64,000 nt of DNA from Hyalella azteca (Eukaryota; Arthropoda; Malacostraca; Amphipoda; Hyalellidae): NCBI RefSeq assembly GCF_000764305.2, contig NW_025938992.1, positions 1 through 64,000 on the forward strand, read 5' to 3'. Positions 1 to 10,720 of this stretch are shown here, in pieces. The translations under genes were made by a program, and so were the position numbers. Within the stretch, counting starts at the first letter, position 1, and every line of letters begins with the position of its first letter. The notes under the pieces were generated by a model that searched no databases, was not told the DNA's origin, and was given only the letters and a program-made list of their open reading frames with translations.

Positions 1-508
1 CATTAGCTCGCTGGTTAATTTCCATGAAGGGGATTTGTACCTTTGGCTTTTAACTTGTAATCCCTTAGTCTACTCTGCCCTTTAGCAGGCTTACGCACGG
101 AAAGGAGGATGAAAGATATGCTGGTCTTGGGCTATGCTGGCCTCCGGCATGCATCCCGCTTTCGCGCCCTTTGCCGTTTCACTGGGAAAACGGGTCACAA
201 TCAGAATAAATAACGGTTTAGAAAAGTTTATTGAACTCACGTTCGTTATAATAAATTTTGAACCGGATAAAACAGTTTATTAAACTTCTACCATTACAAA
301 GACACCCACCAGTTAGGATGACACGCTCGGCAAGAAATTTCGAATCGCATAAAGTAATGTACACGGTTACAAAGGTCAGCATAGAGTCACGGCAGCTAAA
401 AGCAGACTAGGGCGACTAGACTACAACCAACGCTGAAGTAGAGCTTTTTCTGAACTTGACCGTTCAGGTTGGTAGCGGGCAATCAACCGACTGTTGTTGC
501 TGACTTGC
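1..508. other. No recognisable gene; possible distal part of an LTR
   Basis: I see no convincing coding sequence here. The stretch lies just beyond the LTR-like segment that starts at 509 and could belong to the same LTR: read on the minus strand there is an AATAAA-like signal around 228-233. I could not fix a terminus, so this is left open. Confidence 0.3.
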
Positions 509-870
509 TGTAGCGGGAAACTACATACATCTCAATCTTTCACAGTTTCTGCCAGCGGGCCCAACGGCTCCCGGAAGATTGAAACGACTAGGAATGAAGG
601 TCAGGCTATTATTTACTCAAGAGATTTGCGCAAATAACTTGAAGACGCTAAGATACAATTACACTAGAAAGGTAGAGTTGACGAAGAACGTTAATACAAC
701 AATGATGGGCACAACAATGGGTATGATGTAGTGTCTCCTTACTAGAGTCAGACTACATCCTAAGACAATTCGGCTAGTACATTTGTCTCTGCAGTTCTCT
801 CGGAGGAGTGCGGTAGCTTGAAACCCAGTACACAAAACGAGGCGGCGAGGCCAATATCTGGCCCGCTACA
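509..870 (-). mobile_element. LTR-like end of a gypsy-type retroelement
   Basis: The segment starts TGTAGCGGG and ends CCCGCTACA, a 9-bp inverted match of the TG...CA kind that bounds LTRs. Next to it at 871-882 lies TTCCCTCCCGCC, which on the minus strand is a polypurine tract directly before TGTAGCGGG, the arrangement found at the 5' edge of a 3' LTR. The element body would therefore lie to the right of 882, but no gag or pol survives there. Seen: the termini and the purine run. Inferred: that it is an LTR. The true LTR could extend further left than 509. Confidence 0.4.
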
Positions 871-882
871 TTCCCTCCCGCC

Positions 883-2090
883 TTGACGACGCACTACTCA
901 CTTACACTGTTCAAACAACGAAACAATTAGCGTCAAAGGTAAGTCCTCAAAAGATAAAGACGCCATGGTTACAGGAAAGTAACTCTCAACATTGAAAAGT
1001 CAATGAGCCCGAGGTACATTTTAACCGGGGTTTACCATGACCCTTTCCCAACTAAGCAAATCTGTAACGTTCCAAATTCATATTAAGATGATCCGAGTTT
1101 TAGGACCCGAGTTCAGCGGTGTCGTTCATCAAGCGGTCTACTTTATACCGGTGGCTTGCGCTGAGAAGACCTAATGCTTGGGGGAGTGCTTAGGTAGGAG
1201 TCTGTTGGCAAATTATTCAGATTGTAAATAGTTGAGACTCTAATTGCAAATGTGTTCATTTTATCTCCGAGTGTTAATTGTTCAACCCATTTTATTCCAC
1301 GATTCAAACTTGGTCAATGCAGTCAGGTGGAAGCATTACACTTACAGTTGCACTTCAGCCCTTAATGGTAGCCAAACTACTTCGATACTTTTTGCACCAT
1401 TTTAGTTTCACTTCTCATAAATTGCTTTTCATTCCTTTGATCCTAAACGAATGTTTATTTATCATTAGATTAATTCCCATTTCATTATGCATTATGAATG
1501 TCCTTTAATAGGGGCACAGCTATGATAGAATTTTGTAACCTAACTTAACTCTTCATTGTTTAAGTTAATCAGCACTGAATTCAACTTGAAAGCTGCTTGT
1601 TATTTATTAATGATATTTCATGCTTTTAATATGTCATAGCTCGAGCATTGATTATATTCATGTATTTCTTCCGTGTGTGCAGTTACTGTTTGCCCCCTCT
1701 CATGCTACTCATAACACACTTTAATTGACATTTAAATTTACATCTGAATTAAGACATTTCAATTGGCTTATTCAACTCATTTTTACTGTCAATACTGTAT
1801 AACCCCCTCAGCTGTGAACGAAAAATCCTAAATCCAGTATACTATACATGTACTATTGTTTTATTTTTCCATCAAATTAATTATAGAAATCATACGGTTG
1901 CCAGAGACACAAAGTGGGTCCTTTAGACTTCACCCGCATCCACGCGCCGGCAACAACACATTAAATTAGTTTTCCGCGAAAAAATTGTCTATTTAGGTAG
2001 AATACACATCAATACATCCCAGCATTTTACTCCAGTCAAATTTATGGCGTACGGATTTGTATCCTTAGTATTTTTTTCGGACGTAGCAGT
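883..2090. other. No gene recognised
   Basis: AT-rich DNA without a convincing ORF. The open frame at 1278-1508 has no domain and low-complexity composition. The first few hundred bases may be leftover interior of the LTR element, but nothing codes for a recognisable retroelement protein. Confidence 0.4.
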
Positions 2091-2344
2091 CCGCCGGCCA
2101 CGATGGATCACTGCCTCTGATTATCGCTCATCCGCCCTCATTTGGGCCAGCTGATGCACGATGCTCTGCTTGCTTCTCGCCGTCGGTAGTGGTGCAGGGG
2201 CGGTCGATCAGGGATTGTGCACAGGAACACGTCCAGTCTTATCTTAAAGGTTTCCAGGGTGAACTCCCCCTCTCTTAGATCCTTTGGTAGGTCATTAGAC
2301 AGCCACGGTCCTGCCACGGAACGGGATCCTTCCCGCAGGGATTG

Positions 2345-2378
2345 AAATCTGGCCGTAGATATATCTACGGCCAGATTT
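2345..2378. repeat. 34-bp perfect palindrome
   Basis: Two 17-base arms (AAATCTGGCCGTAGATA and its complement) meet with no spacer at 2361/2362. It lies inside the LINE relic, where an ordinary coding segment is expected. Confidence 0.9.
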
Positions 2379-2398
2379 ACACAGGATACCCCACTATA

Positions 2399-2430
2399 CA
2401 GGATCCCCCATTATATAGTGGGGGATCCTG
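2399..2430. repeat. 32-bp palindrome with one mismatched pair
   Basis: Arms CAGGATCCCCCATTAT and ATAGTGGGGGATCCTG are complementary except for the pair 2411/2418 (T opposite G). It begins 20 bases after the previous palindrome. The intervening GGATACCCCACTATA resembles its left arm, suggesting local duplication. Confidence 0.9.
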
Positions 2431-2900
2431 CACAGTCTACTCCTTTCGTTATGATAGGTCTCAATCTTGAAGGTCTCTCTTTCGAAGTTTTGCGCCATTC
2501 CGGTTATTTTCCATGAGTACAGAATGACAAGCCTCTCCTGTCTCCTCTGCAGTGATTACAGACCCCGTCGCTGCAATCTCTCCCAGCAGTTTAACTCTTC
2601 CATCCCTCTGATCCTATAAGTGGAGGTTCGTGGGTCCCCTTCCAGTTGCCGTTCTGCTCCCAGTGTGAACAGGGTCCAGAGCTGTCAGCAGTATTCAAGG
2701 ATAGGTATTACAAGGGATCGAAGACGGTCTTCAGGGACCCTTCAGTTCCGCTTCTCTCGTTCTGCATGTCCGCCAGATCCACCCCAACTGTCGCCTACCT
2801 CTTGCATTTATTGCAAGAGGTCGCTTACCGGTTCTTCTGTACCCCAGAACCTCAAAATTGGTTCAAACTATATTAGTATTATAATTTTGTGTGCTATTGA

Positions 2901-5900
2901 TTTAGTAGTGTACCATTTCGTTTCACGCCTTTTTTCGCAGCCTGCATGGTCCATCCCCCTCGGGCTCTCCGATCCCCAGCTCTCCCAATATGTTCACATG
3001 CTCCAACACTCCATGCACTTTCAAAGCTCCCCAAAAATCTGATCTGAACACCCACATAAATGCAGTACACACCAAAGAATACATATACGGATGTTAGCGC
3101 GGAGAGGAGAACTATTGGCCTATGAAGATGTGAACGCTAAAAAAACGTAAGTATTATTGATTTTTTTATGTTCAATTCAAATGAACATGCCCAAATTCTT
3201 AGCTGTTTAAAATTTAGATGAAGCGTATAAAATTTTTCGATACCATTTCAATTTTATCATATTGATATTTAAAACTTTATTTCGCTTTTTCTTTCCGTTA
3301 TGAAATATTTAAATTCTTACAGGCAAAAGACCAATCCGCAAGATATTTGTGGGTGAAGCCAGCCAACAACCGTCGACCAGCAACCATTTGGAACTATCCG
3401 CATCGCAACTACCCGCATCTTGTGACTTGCGCCGTTGGGAAGCTAATGGACAACGGATTTGTCGCCAGGCGTTCGACATTCCAAAATTAACAGATGACCG
3501 ATTTATTTACTAGCTTGCTCGAGCCTACAGACCAACTCATCGCACACATGGAAAATTTTTGAGAACGAGAAGGGAACGAAATGCCATATCCTGGACATAA
3601 TGGGCGTGACCAGAATTTCATGTAGTCGCCCGCCGTAACTTTTATTACAGTTTGGACTTCCAGTCGCGAGTTTCCTATAGTACAGCACCGACAAGTGCTA
3701 GTGCTGCTCATATGCCGTGACCAAGTTTGGCGCCGGCATTCTCTATAAGTGCTTCTCTGCCGGGAGCAAGTTTGGCGCCTAATTATTCTTAAGATCCTAT
3801 TTTGAGCTCATCTGTGTCCAGCTTAATACCCTTCATCCCTGAATGTGCAACAGTAGGGTTGCGCCGACCTCAGCCCCTTCGGTCTACCTGCACCAACATG
3901 CTGATGTATCCAGTGTAGCTCCGGCCACTACGCGCCGCAATATGTATTAGCTCCCACCATGGACAGGTGCTATCAAGGTCAGCCACCCCTGGCTTATGCA
4001 AGCAGCGATGAAAACATTCCTGTGACTCTCAGCTCAAAGCGATTTTGTTCATCCGTATCAGCCTTCAGGGGTGACTATTTATAACAAACCTTTCAACCAA
4101 CCCTCCATTCCCTTCTATTCCTCGCAAGTCGGTACGACACCTGTTCCCTTTGGTTCGAAGGCTCTCCAATTTATAAATTACCTAATAACCACACGATCAA
4201 TCTTTTTCGGTGCAGGTGCCACAAAATTGTACATTCGGGTATATTCCATAGAAATATTGGAATCCGTGTGCGAGGTTTGACTTGAACATTCAATTTGAAG
4301 CCATGAAGATAAGTTCTGAGAAAGCTGCACCACCAGCGTCACAATCTGAACAAGATAATATTGGCGAGGACAATGCCTCTGGCATGCACGAAAGTCCATC
4401 CCTGCGTGATAATTCAACATTTTACAATTGGTGGAAAACGAAAACAAACATCTCTTAAAACGTAGATGAAGGATGCCGGAGATGAACCAGCGTCTTCAGG
4501 TTTACTGAACTAGGTTAGGTTTACATCAGCAGTTAGAATGCGCCTAGCAGTTATAATTAGACCTACTCTTCAAGATTTTTTTCGTTGATCAAGACACTAT
4601 ACTACACTCGCAAAATACCTCCGCCGAGTGGAGAACCTAATTTCCCTGCAACGAATTGCAAACAAAGAAGAGAAACTCCACTAGGCAGGGTAATCAATAT
4701 CATATGGATACATATCACTCTTAAGAAAGCTCTTCGCGTTTTGATCACCCAAACCCCATCAGGAAAACGACAGAATCCACCTACACACCGAACGTCACAA
4801 CGGAATCCACCTATACATGCATAACAAGCAGCTCTTTCGACACTCCATGGCAACGTACTAATCATATCTCGGGTGACGGCGATGATTCTGGTAGCTATGT
4901 ATAGTGCCTATATCGTAAAACAGAAAAGATGCGGCTGCGGTGATGGGGGAACACGTTCTATCAGATGTCCTGCTTCAGGACTGACCGTGCTAAAAGCTGA
5001 AGTTGGCCTTAATCTTCAAATTCACATTAGAAGAAATAAGGAAGGTTGTTCATAGCGAATTACAGGAAATATTGCGGATAGTAACTGGCCAAATTCGCAA
5101 CAAAAATCTACCACTTGACTTCTGACCAAGATCACTTATCCATCGCAGATGAATATTTTTCTACATTAAAAAAAAAAAAGATTTACGTTCTTCACAATAT
5201 TCATAAAAAATAGAAGGGACAATCATGAGAAATACTGAACATGAAAAGCTTTGTCTAGGTCTTAAATTTAGGATGCAAATCAATGCAACATTTAGGATTA
5301 GTCTGTAATAATATCCCTACCTAGCATAACGCGAGTTTTTGACTCCCTAAGGACGGCATTCTTTCTAAATCCTGAACGATTTAAGTTTCGCTTCTGCTGG
5401 ATTAGTAGAGCAATTTCAAGACAAATTTGATTCAACTTTATCGTTACCGAGAGCAATGAACACAATTTTTAGTAGCTAGTTACCTCTCCAGATCGAACTC
5501 CAGCTATCCATCTCACTACAGGATTTTCTCGGCTTTGAGATTGTTTTGGAATTATTTTCACGGTTCCAAATTTTGGTGTTGTATCATATTTACATGTATC
5601 ATGTGCTTATTTCTACCAAAATTTCTATATTCAATGCTTCCAATAACTTGAAAACGAATGTTGTTACAATCTAAACGTCGTTAATAAATTAAAATTACTT
5701 CCTTAAATCTGCATTTTGATCAACCGACGTCATCTGAAGAATTGTTCTACCCAGAAAATTTAAGTCAATGAATTCTATGCTCATTAACCGCCCCAGTTTT
5801 ATATTAGTAAAATAATGAACGAATACTAACTTACTCGATATTTTCCAGTAATATTTAATAACATCACTGCCAGTAATATTATCTGAAAAAACTCTGAAAA

Positions 5901-6772
5901 CATAATAAAAATTTTCCTAAGATAGAAGCCTCTGAACCCATATGAAGGGGAACGTCGCTGGAAGGTCATGGATGAAGATTCCAATAGTGACGGCGCAAAA
6001 TAAAAATGAATGCAGCAACATTTTCTTTTAGCGAATATTCTTAGAAACTTATAGATGGTATCCGTGCAATAACCCATTGAAATTTAACATACCGAAACCA
6101 TTCTGTACCATTACTCAACATTATGTATCTAATATTTTTATAGCTAGTTCAGGCACCAAAATATTGTTATATTTATTTACATTTTTATCAAAAATATTTA
6201 CATATATTCAGGCACCCAAATGATTTAAACATGAAAAAATATTATGTAATTGCCTAACATCTGTCAAGGTTTATGATGTATTGTTATTGTCTTGCACACA
6301 AAGTGTTCAGGCCATAAGTTAAAAATGAATGAATCTTCTATGAAGCGATGCAGACAATTTTAGAGGTAATAAGGGACGGCATCAATGGATCGGTGTTTAC
6401 TTATGGAGCATCCGCAACAGGTGAATGGGACTCATCAGCATTCCGAAGTCAAGAAAAATTTGTAATAAAATATGGAAAACTTATAAAACGTATTATATAA
6501 ATTTTTAGTTTTAGATACAGTGTAATTTAATGTTTTCACCTAAACACTGATATGTCGGGAAGACTTTTACGATGATGGCATCGCCCACTGTCCTGGCATC
6601 GTCCCTCTCACAATTCAGAACGTATTTGAGGGCATCAAGGACACGCCAGACCGCCTGTATATAATCAAGTATGTACAGCATTACTGATGTATTAAGAAAT
6701 CTGTCTTTAAGAATGGCATTTGCTATGCTCCCTTAACTTACTCACTGATGCTGTCTTTTTTGCAGAGCTTTA
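2901..6772. other. About 3.9 kb with no recognised gene
   Basis: No retroelement or conserved protein domain recognised on either strand. Open frames here are all under 100 codons and lack family motifs. A moderately GC-rich patch at 3830-4070 could be an old exon or element remnant, but its frames are broken. A single ambiguous 'GTTTGGCGCC' motif appears twice (3725, 3769). Confidence 0.4.
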
Positions 6773-7948
6773 CAGAGTCCGCCATATTTATAACAACGCA
6801 TGTTTTTTGTTATTTCTCAACGAAACAAACAGGTGCATTGTTTTTTTATTGGATGAGCTAGTAGCCAAGAATTACTTAAATAATTCTCAAACATAAATAT
6901 GCAATATGACCACCCTTATCTTTAATTGCGGCCTCCAATTTACGCGGGAAAGCTTCACAGGAGACACGCAGCATTTTTTGAGGGATCAAGTCCAATTCTC
7001 ATGTCAATTTAGACTTCAAACTATCCAAAGAATCATGAGGTGTTCTGCAGACCCTACTCTTTAAAATAGCCTACACAGAAAATTCGAGAGGATTCAAATC
7101 AGGGCTTCTTGAGGGCCATTCATTTTTGCTAATTAACGCTGGGATGTGACCCTGAATCCACTTTTGGGTCATGTTTGAGCCATGTGATGGGGCAGTCTTG
7201 TTGAAAATTCCATGGTGAGCCGTTAAAGTGTTTACGGGCCCAAGGTAACAACACAGCTTCCAAAATGTCGGAAATGTATCGCTGACTGTTCAATTTCACT
7301 CCTGAGGGGACAAAAACAACAAACCATCACGGACATGGGATTTTGACGTCGTGTTGCTGTTCTGGTTGCCATAGATTCATCCCGACTCCAAACTCTGTCA
7401 TTGTGACGGTTAATTCGCTTTGTTCAATGTCAAATTTTTTCTCGTCACTGAACATCAAGTTGGGCAGCGTGCCATCCTCAATAAGATCCAGAATGAGCGT
7501 GCCTTCTTTCGAGCCTCACTCGTTTATGACGGTCTGTTATAGTTCATGCCTTGTATGCATCTTGTAAAGGGAGGTTTTGAGGTCATCTTTGAGGACTCTA
7601 TACGCATTGATGTCCGACTGACTCCGGCTTCTGCAGCCAATTTTGCAGCTGAGCGACGAGGGTTTCTCCTCAACTTCTCCCTCGTGTTTTTGACCAATTG
7701 TTGGAGCTTTTGGAATTTGGAGCTTTTTAGCAATGACTGAATTACTCTAGCCCTTTTCATGAAGGATTACAATTGCATTTCTATCTACTGTCATAAGTAA
7801 TAGTAAATTTAGACACCTTAGACTTCTGCAATATAAAATAGATGAATTAATAGATGATATTTAAGCTTCATTATAAAAGAAAAGTCTCCTAGAAACTAAT
7901 TTATTTTTATATAGCAAACATCCGTTGCCATAAATATGGCGGACCCTG
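6773..7948 (-). mobile_element. Tc1/mariner-superfamily transposon, internally deleted copy
   Basis: Bounded by TA at 6771-6772 and 7949-7950. The ends match the family's inverted repeats: the left starts CAGAGTCCGCCATATT and the right is the complement of CAGGGTCCGCCATATT. Length is 1176 bp against 1324 bp for the second copy (28443-29766). Compared with that copy it lacks about 95 bp near 7700 in the N-terminal transposase region and about 33 bp near 7318. The transposase would read on the minus strand. TA target duplications and such inverted repeats are diagnostic of the superfamily. Confidence 0.9.
7010..7760 (-). pseudogene. Tc1/mariner transposase remnant
   Basis: Minus-strand fragments match the other copy: 'LVKNTREKLRRNPRRSAAKL' near 7690 (part of the N-terminal paired-like helix-turn-helix region) and, near 7110, the segment leading to 'SPDLNPLDF' that carries the last catalytic aspartate. 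The reading frame is broken by deletions and frameshifts, including loss of most of the first helix-turn-helix. It cannot make active enzyme. Confidence 0.8.
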
Positions 7949-7950
7949 TA

Positions 7951-9274
7951 TACATTGAAATCTACAACAACAAATTGATAGACTTGTTGGCAAGTCGGCC
8001 CAACATTCATGGGCTCGCAGTGCAAGTAGACGGAGCGGGCAATCTCCTAGTCCCTGGCCTTATCGAGGAGTTCATTAATACTCAAAAACAGGTTACGCGC
8101 TGCTGTATGTAATAATTTTCATTTTTTTATTAATATAAGAAGGTTTGAATTTGCCCACTTATTGGAGTCCATTTTTGGCTAAGAATGACCTCCATGTTGC
8201 GAATTGTGATAGTTACTGCACAAGTAGGTGTGTAAGAAATGCACAATTTCATTTAATGTGAAATAAGGATCTCTCTGCAACCATTATCGGCTGCTGCATG
8301 AGCAGTATTGAGTTTCACATGTAATTCTTTTCGCGCATTAAAGTTATCAACTGCACTCTAAATTCCTGGAGACAATTTATTAAATGGCGGAATGTACGCT
8401 AGAACTCCGCAAATGAAATATTTTGCTCACAGAGGGGCTCCTTGTAAGCGATAAATTCATATGCTATCTTCTACCGAAGTTCTTCCATGTATCTAAGTTC
8501 TACATATACCCAAAAATTTCTACCTCTGACAAAATCTTGTTCGCACAATAATTGCGTATTCATGATGAATGCCGCCTGTCGATGAGAAGTATTGTAACGA
8601 ACTTCACTTCAGAAGCACTAGACAGCACGACCAAAGGAATTTGTATTGCTGAAAATGTCAAGAACAGAAATATCCAGTTTTTAACACCGAGATGCTTTCA
8701 AGTTGTAGACTTCATTATACACGATACTATTACACAACTTGAATGAATGAGATGCGTGCATCAACCCTCGTCCGAACGGGACGAAGAACTCTATACCACT
8801 GCCCAAAGCACAATACCAGCAGCCTTCAGCGCCTCCGAAGGGTCGCCTGCCGAAGACCACCACTGCCCTGGATGTAATGGACCATCATGATTCCTGTCTT
8901 CCGGAACGTAGCCTTCAACACTTCAAGCCGTCCGTATTTAGGCCGTGGGTCGAACGGCCACTTGTCGAAGGACGATAAATTTTGGAACAGAACTATGCTA
9001 TCTGAAACCTAACCTCAGATGCGGTGAACGTAAAATTACGTAATTTAACGATGCCCGGAAATCATATTCGATCCGCGGCCTGGTGGTGCACGGCAGGTGG
9101 TGGTCAAGGCCGAAAGAGGACAAAGCCGAGTGGTGCACGGCTGATTGGTGTAGGTCCGGAGAGATGCAAGGCGTTCGATTCAGGGCTTTTTGGTGCACAA
9201 AATTGGTGGTGCACGGCTGCGCTGGCGCGTTCCCCCTCCGAAGTCCGAACTACTGTACCTCTTACTGCCCAGCG
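7951..9274. other. No recognised gene; GC-rich patch at 9060-9270
   Basis: The patch at 9060-9270 is conspicuously GC-rich and repeats the motif GGTGGTGCACGGC in variant form (about 9080, 9132, 9205). Open frames there do not resemble a known domain. I found no inverted ends to call it an element. The rest is AT-rich and featureless to the eye. Confidence 0.35.
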
Positions 9275-9708
9275 TAAGTTGCTTATACACGGGGCGACTA
9301 GTTGCGTCTATTAGTCGAGTCAACTAGTTTTGCCGGCTGAGAGCCTATACACGAGGCGAGTGTTTTCGGTATAGTCCGCCGGCGCCAGTGCAACGTTGGG
9401 AGTTGTCGAGTAAGGCGTGTGCATGGTGGAAGCAAGCGAGAGCACCACAATTATGCGCAGTAGAGCGGCAAAGAGACAAGCAAGAGAGAGAGCGACGCAA
9501 TTGTTGTACACTACTACGGCCGAGACGGTACTGAGCAGTGCTGGACTGCTGGGCACACTGTGACTCAGTCGACTGCCTGAAAACAACTTGAGGTGCTTGG
9601 CGTGCAATGCACCAGCTAGTCGCATCTGAAGACGTTAATCATCACAAATATCAGTCGAGCCGACTCAAATAATTGGCGCAACTAGTACCCTCGTGTATAA
9701 GCACTTAT
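9275..9708. mobile_element. Non-autonomous DNA transposon (MITE-like)
   Basis: The left end reads TAAGTTGCTTATACACGGGG and continues to ACTAGTTGCG. The reverse complement of the right end reads TAAGTGCTTATACACGAGGG and again reaches ACTAGTTGCG, so imperfect terminal inverted repeats of about 45 bp enclose ~434 bp. A third TATACACGAGGCG lies subterminally at 9346. There is no transposase. I could not settle the target duplication, so the superfamily is unknown. Confidence 0.6.
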
Positions 9709-9828
9709 AGTCCCAAGCCGGGTAGTTGATTGGGATTGTCACAAGTAATAATGTCACTAGATTGCTTGAATCGCAGATTCTCTAGAAATTTAAAAGCGAA
9801 GAAAACTGCCCAAAAATTCAGCATTTCT

Positions 9829-9873
9829 CTATTGAAAACGTTTCGGAGACCAGCTCCATCGTCAGTTCGATAA
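9829..9873 (-). ncRNA. Hammerhead ribozyme motif in PLE copy 1
   Basis: The minus strand reads, in order, a stem I strand TTATCGAA, core CTGACGA (9865-9859), a stem II hairpin with GGAG/CTCC, core GAAA, the short ACGT stem III, TT at the cleavage position, and the second stem I strand TTCAATAG. The two stem I strands pair in 7 of 8 positions (one wobble, one C-A mismatch). PLEs are known to carry such minimal hammerheads with a very short stem III. One extra U lies between the core and stem II. Whether it cleaves is untested. It is the only copy of three with an intact core. Confidence 0.7.
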
Positions 9874-9984
9874 ATCTAGAACACAAATACAGTCAGAAAA
9901 TTAATAAAGTTTGGAGTCATAAGAAAAAAAACAAAAACAACAGAAGTTAAAACCAAGGCAAAGGGCATATTAATAAAGAAATAC

Positions 9985-10314
9985 CTATCTATTCACAATT
10001 TCTAATGGATAAGAACTGTAGGCAGCATTTAAACTAGGCTTCTCTCTAAAAATATACAATGATTTCAAAATTCGCAGATCGGAAGCACCAGAACTATAAG
10101 CTAAAATCTTAAAGTCAGTGTCGGACACCGGAACGTTGCACTGTTCGGCGTGAGTGCGCACAGCCGAATGAGAAGGGCGCGATAGTAACTGCCCAGTCCT
10201 ATAACTCCTCCCTTTCTGCTCAGCGACCCTAGCGTAAAGGTTGCGTGCCGTCATTCCGACGTACGCAGATGCACATCGTGCACAACTAAATTTATAAACT
10301 AGGGACGATCGCAT
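9985..10314 (-). CDS. PLE GIY-YIG endonuclease domain (C-terminal fragment)
   Basis: 109 codons. In PLEs this domain nicks the target for reverse transcription. Visible landmarks are a C-x2-C pair ('FSCARC', residues ~10-14), 'YVGMT' (~18-22) for the YIG part, an Arg-containing helix 'NLYARVAE' and the family's terminal block 'LRILKSLYIF' followed by 'PLEIVNR'. The apparent Met start is internal: the frame stays open upstream ('FFRYKDILPSHM') until the truncation near 10384. So this is the end of a long RT-endonuclease polyprotein, not a small gene. The helix reads EQ where copy 3 has EH, a possible loss of an active-site residue. Confidence 0.85.
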   Translation of the reverse strand: MRSSLVYKFSCARCASAYVGMTARNLYARVAEQKGRSYRTGQLLSRPSHSAVRTHAEQCNVPVSDTDFKILAYSSGASDLRILKSLYIFREKPSLNAAYSSYPLEIVNR

Positions 10315-10384
10315 GTGAGAAGGGAGGATATCTTTGTACCTAAAAAACGAACCTATTTTGAAATTGTTAACCAGTAAGATACGA

Positions 10385-10444
10385 AGATTAATGTCCGGAA
10401 AGTATTTAATGTCCGAAGATTAATGTCCGGAAAGTCCGGAAGTA
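10385..10444. repeat. Short imperfect TTAATGTCCGGAAAG repeats
   Basis: Three or four copies of AAGATTAATGTCCGGAAAG-like units lie in tandem at the truncated 5' edge of PLE copy 1. A simple local duplication at the insertion junction is the likeliest reading. Confidence 0.6.
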
Positions 10445-10451
10445 GAGATTA

Positions 10452-10720
10452 CTAGGACCTCGTCCTGGTAAACAACGCAATTGCGAAGCAATTTTTTGCC
10501 ACTTTCTTTGCATTGGCACCGCATCGAATACATGTGTAATTCTTTGGAATCGGTGTTTTTTTGCGGTCAGGGTCCACCTCCGTTTTGTAAGAGGTTTCCG
10601 GTTTCATCTCACTGGTGTCAGTTCTAGGTTGCTCCAGGAATTTCGCTCGCTCAACAATATCGTTGAAATTCTTGCCTTCGCAGTCCTGCAATAGAGTAGT
10701 GATGATGGCCCCGCCTTTTG
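10452..10720 (-). pseudogene. Gypsy-type gag fragment with degenerate zinc knuckle
   Basis: The minus strand encodes ~88 residues containing 'IVERAKFLEQ' followed by 'YTCIRCGANAKKVAKNC', which resembles the end of a gypsy (Mag-like) capsid and the start of a CCHC knuckle. The spacing and the histidine of a true C-x2-C-x4-H-x4-C are not kept and the frame ends soon after. I read it as a small gag relic. The call rests on a weak motif. Confidence 0.4.

Larger units (their letters stand above)
2100..2900 (-). pseudogene. CR1/L2-like LINE reverse-transcriptase C-terminus, broken
   Basis: Reading the minus strand gives, in shifting frames, the usual C-terminal landmarks of this LINE class: a 'LEYC.QLWT' block near 2680, 'RIRGMEELNCWERLQ' near 2600, 'LQSLQRRQERLVILYSWKI' near 2540, then 'LPKDLREGEFTLETFKIRL' near 2250 and a stop near 2150. 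Frames change and internal stops occur, so it is dead. Only the part after the catalytic RT core remains, as expected for a 5'-truncated insertion. Two palindromes (2345-2378, 2399-2430) sit inside it and add a stop. Its sequence differs from the LINE family repeated later in the window, so this is a second LINE lineage. Confidence 0.75.
9745..10384 (-). mobile_element. Penelope-like element copy 1, 5'-truncated
   Basis: Minus-strand 3' portion of a PLE: the end of the linker, a GIY-YIG endonuclease ORF (9985-10314), a ~110-bp untranslated stretch and a hammerhead ribozyme motif (9829-9873). The 3' end near 9745 is set by alignment with copy 2 (41751-42188). The 5' break near 10384 abuts a TCCGG-rich repeat. 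The reverse-transcriptase domain is absent, consistent with 5' truncation on target-primed insertion. Confidence 0.85.

Noticed and set aside
1..500. Possible rRNA segment (moderately GC-rich start of window)
   Set aside because: None of the highly conserved rRNA core stretches could be found on either strand.
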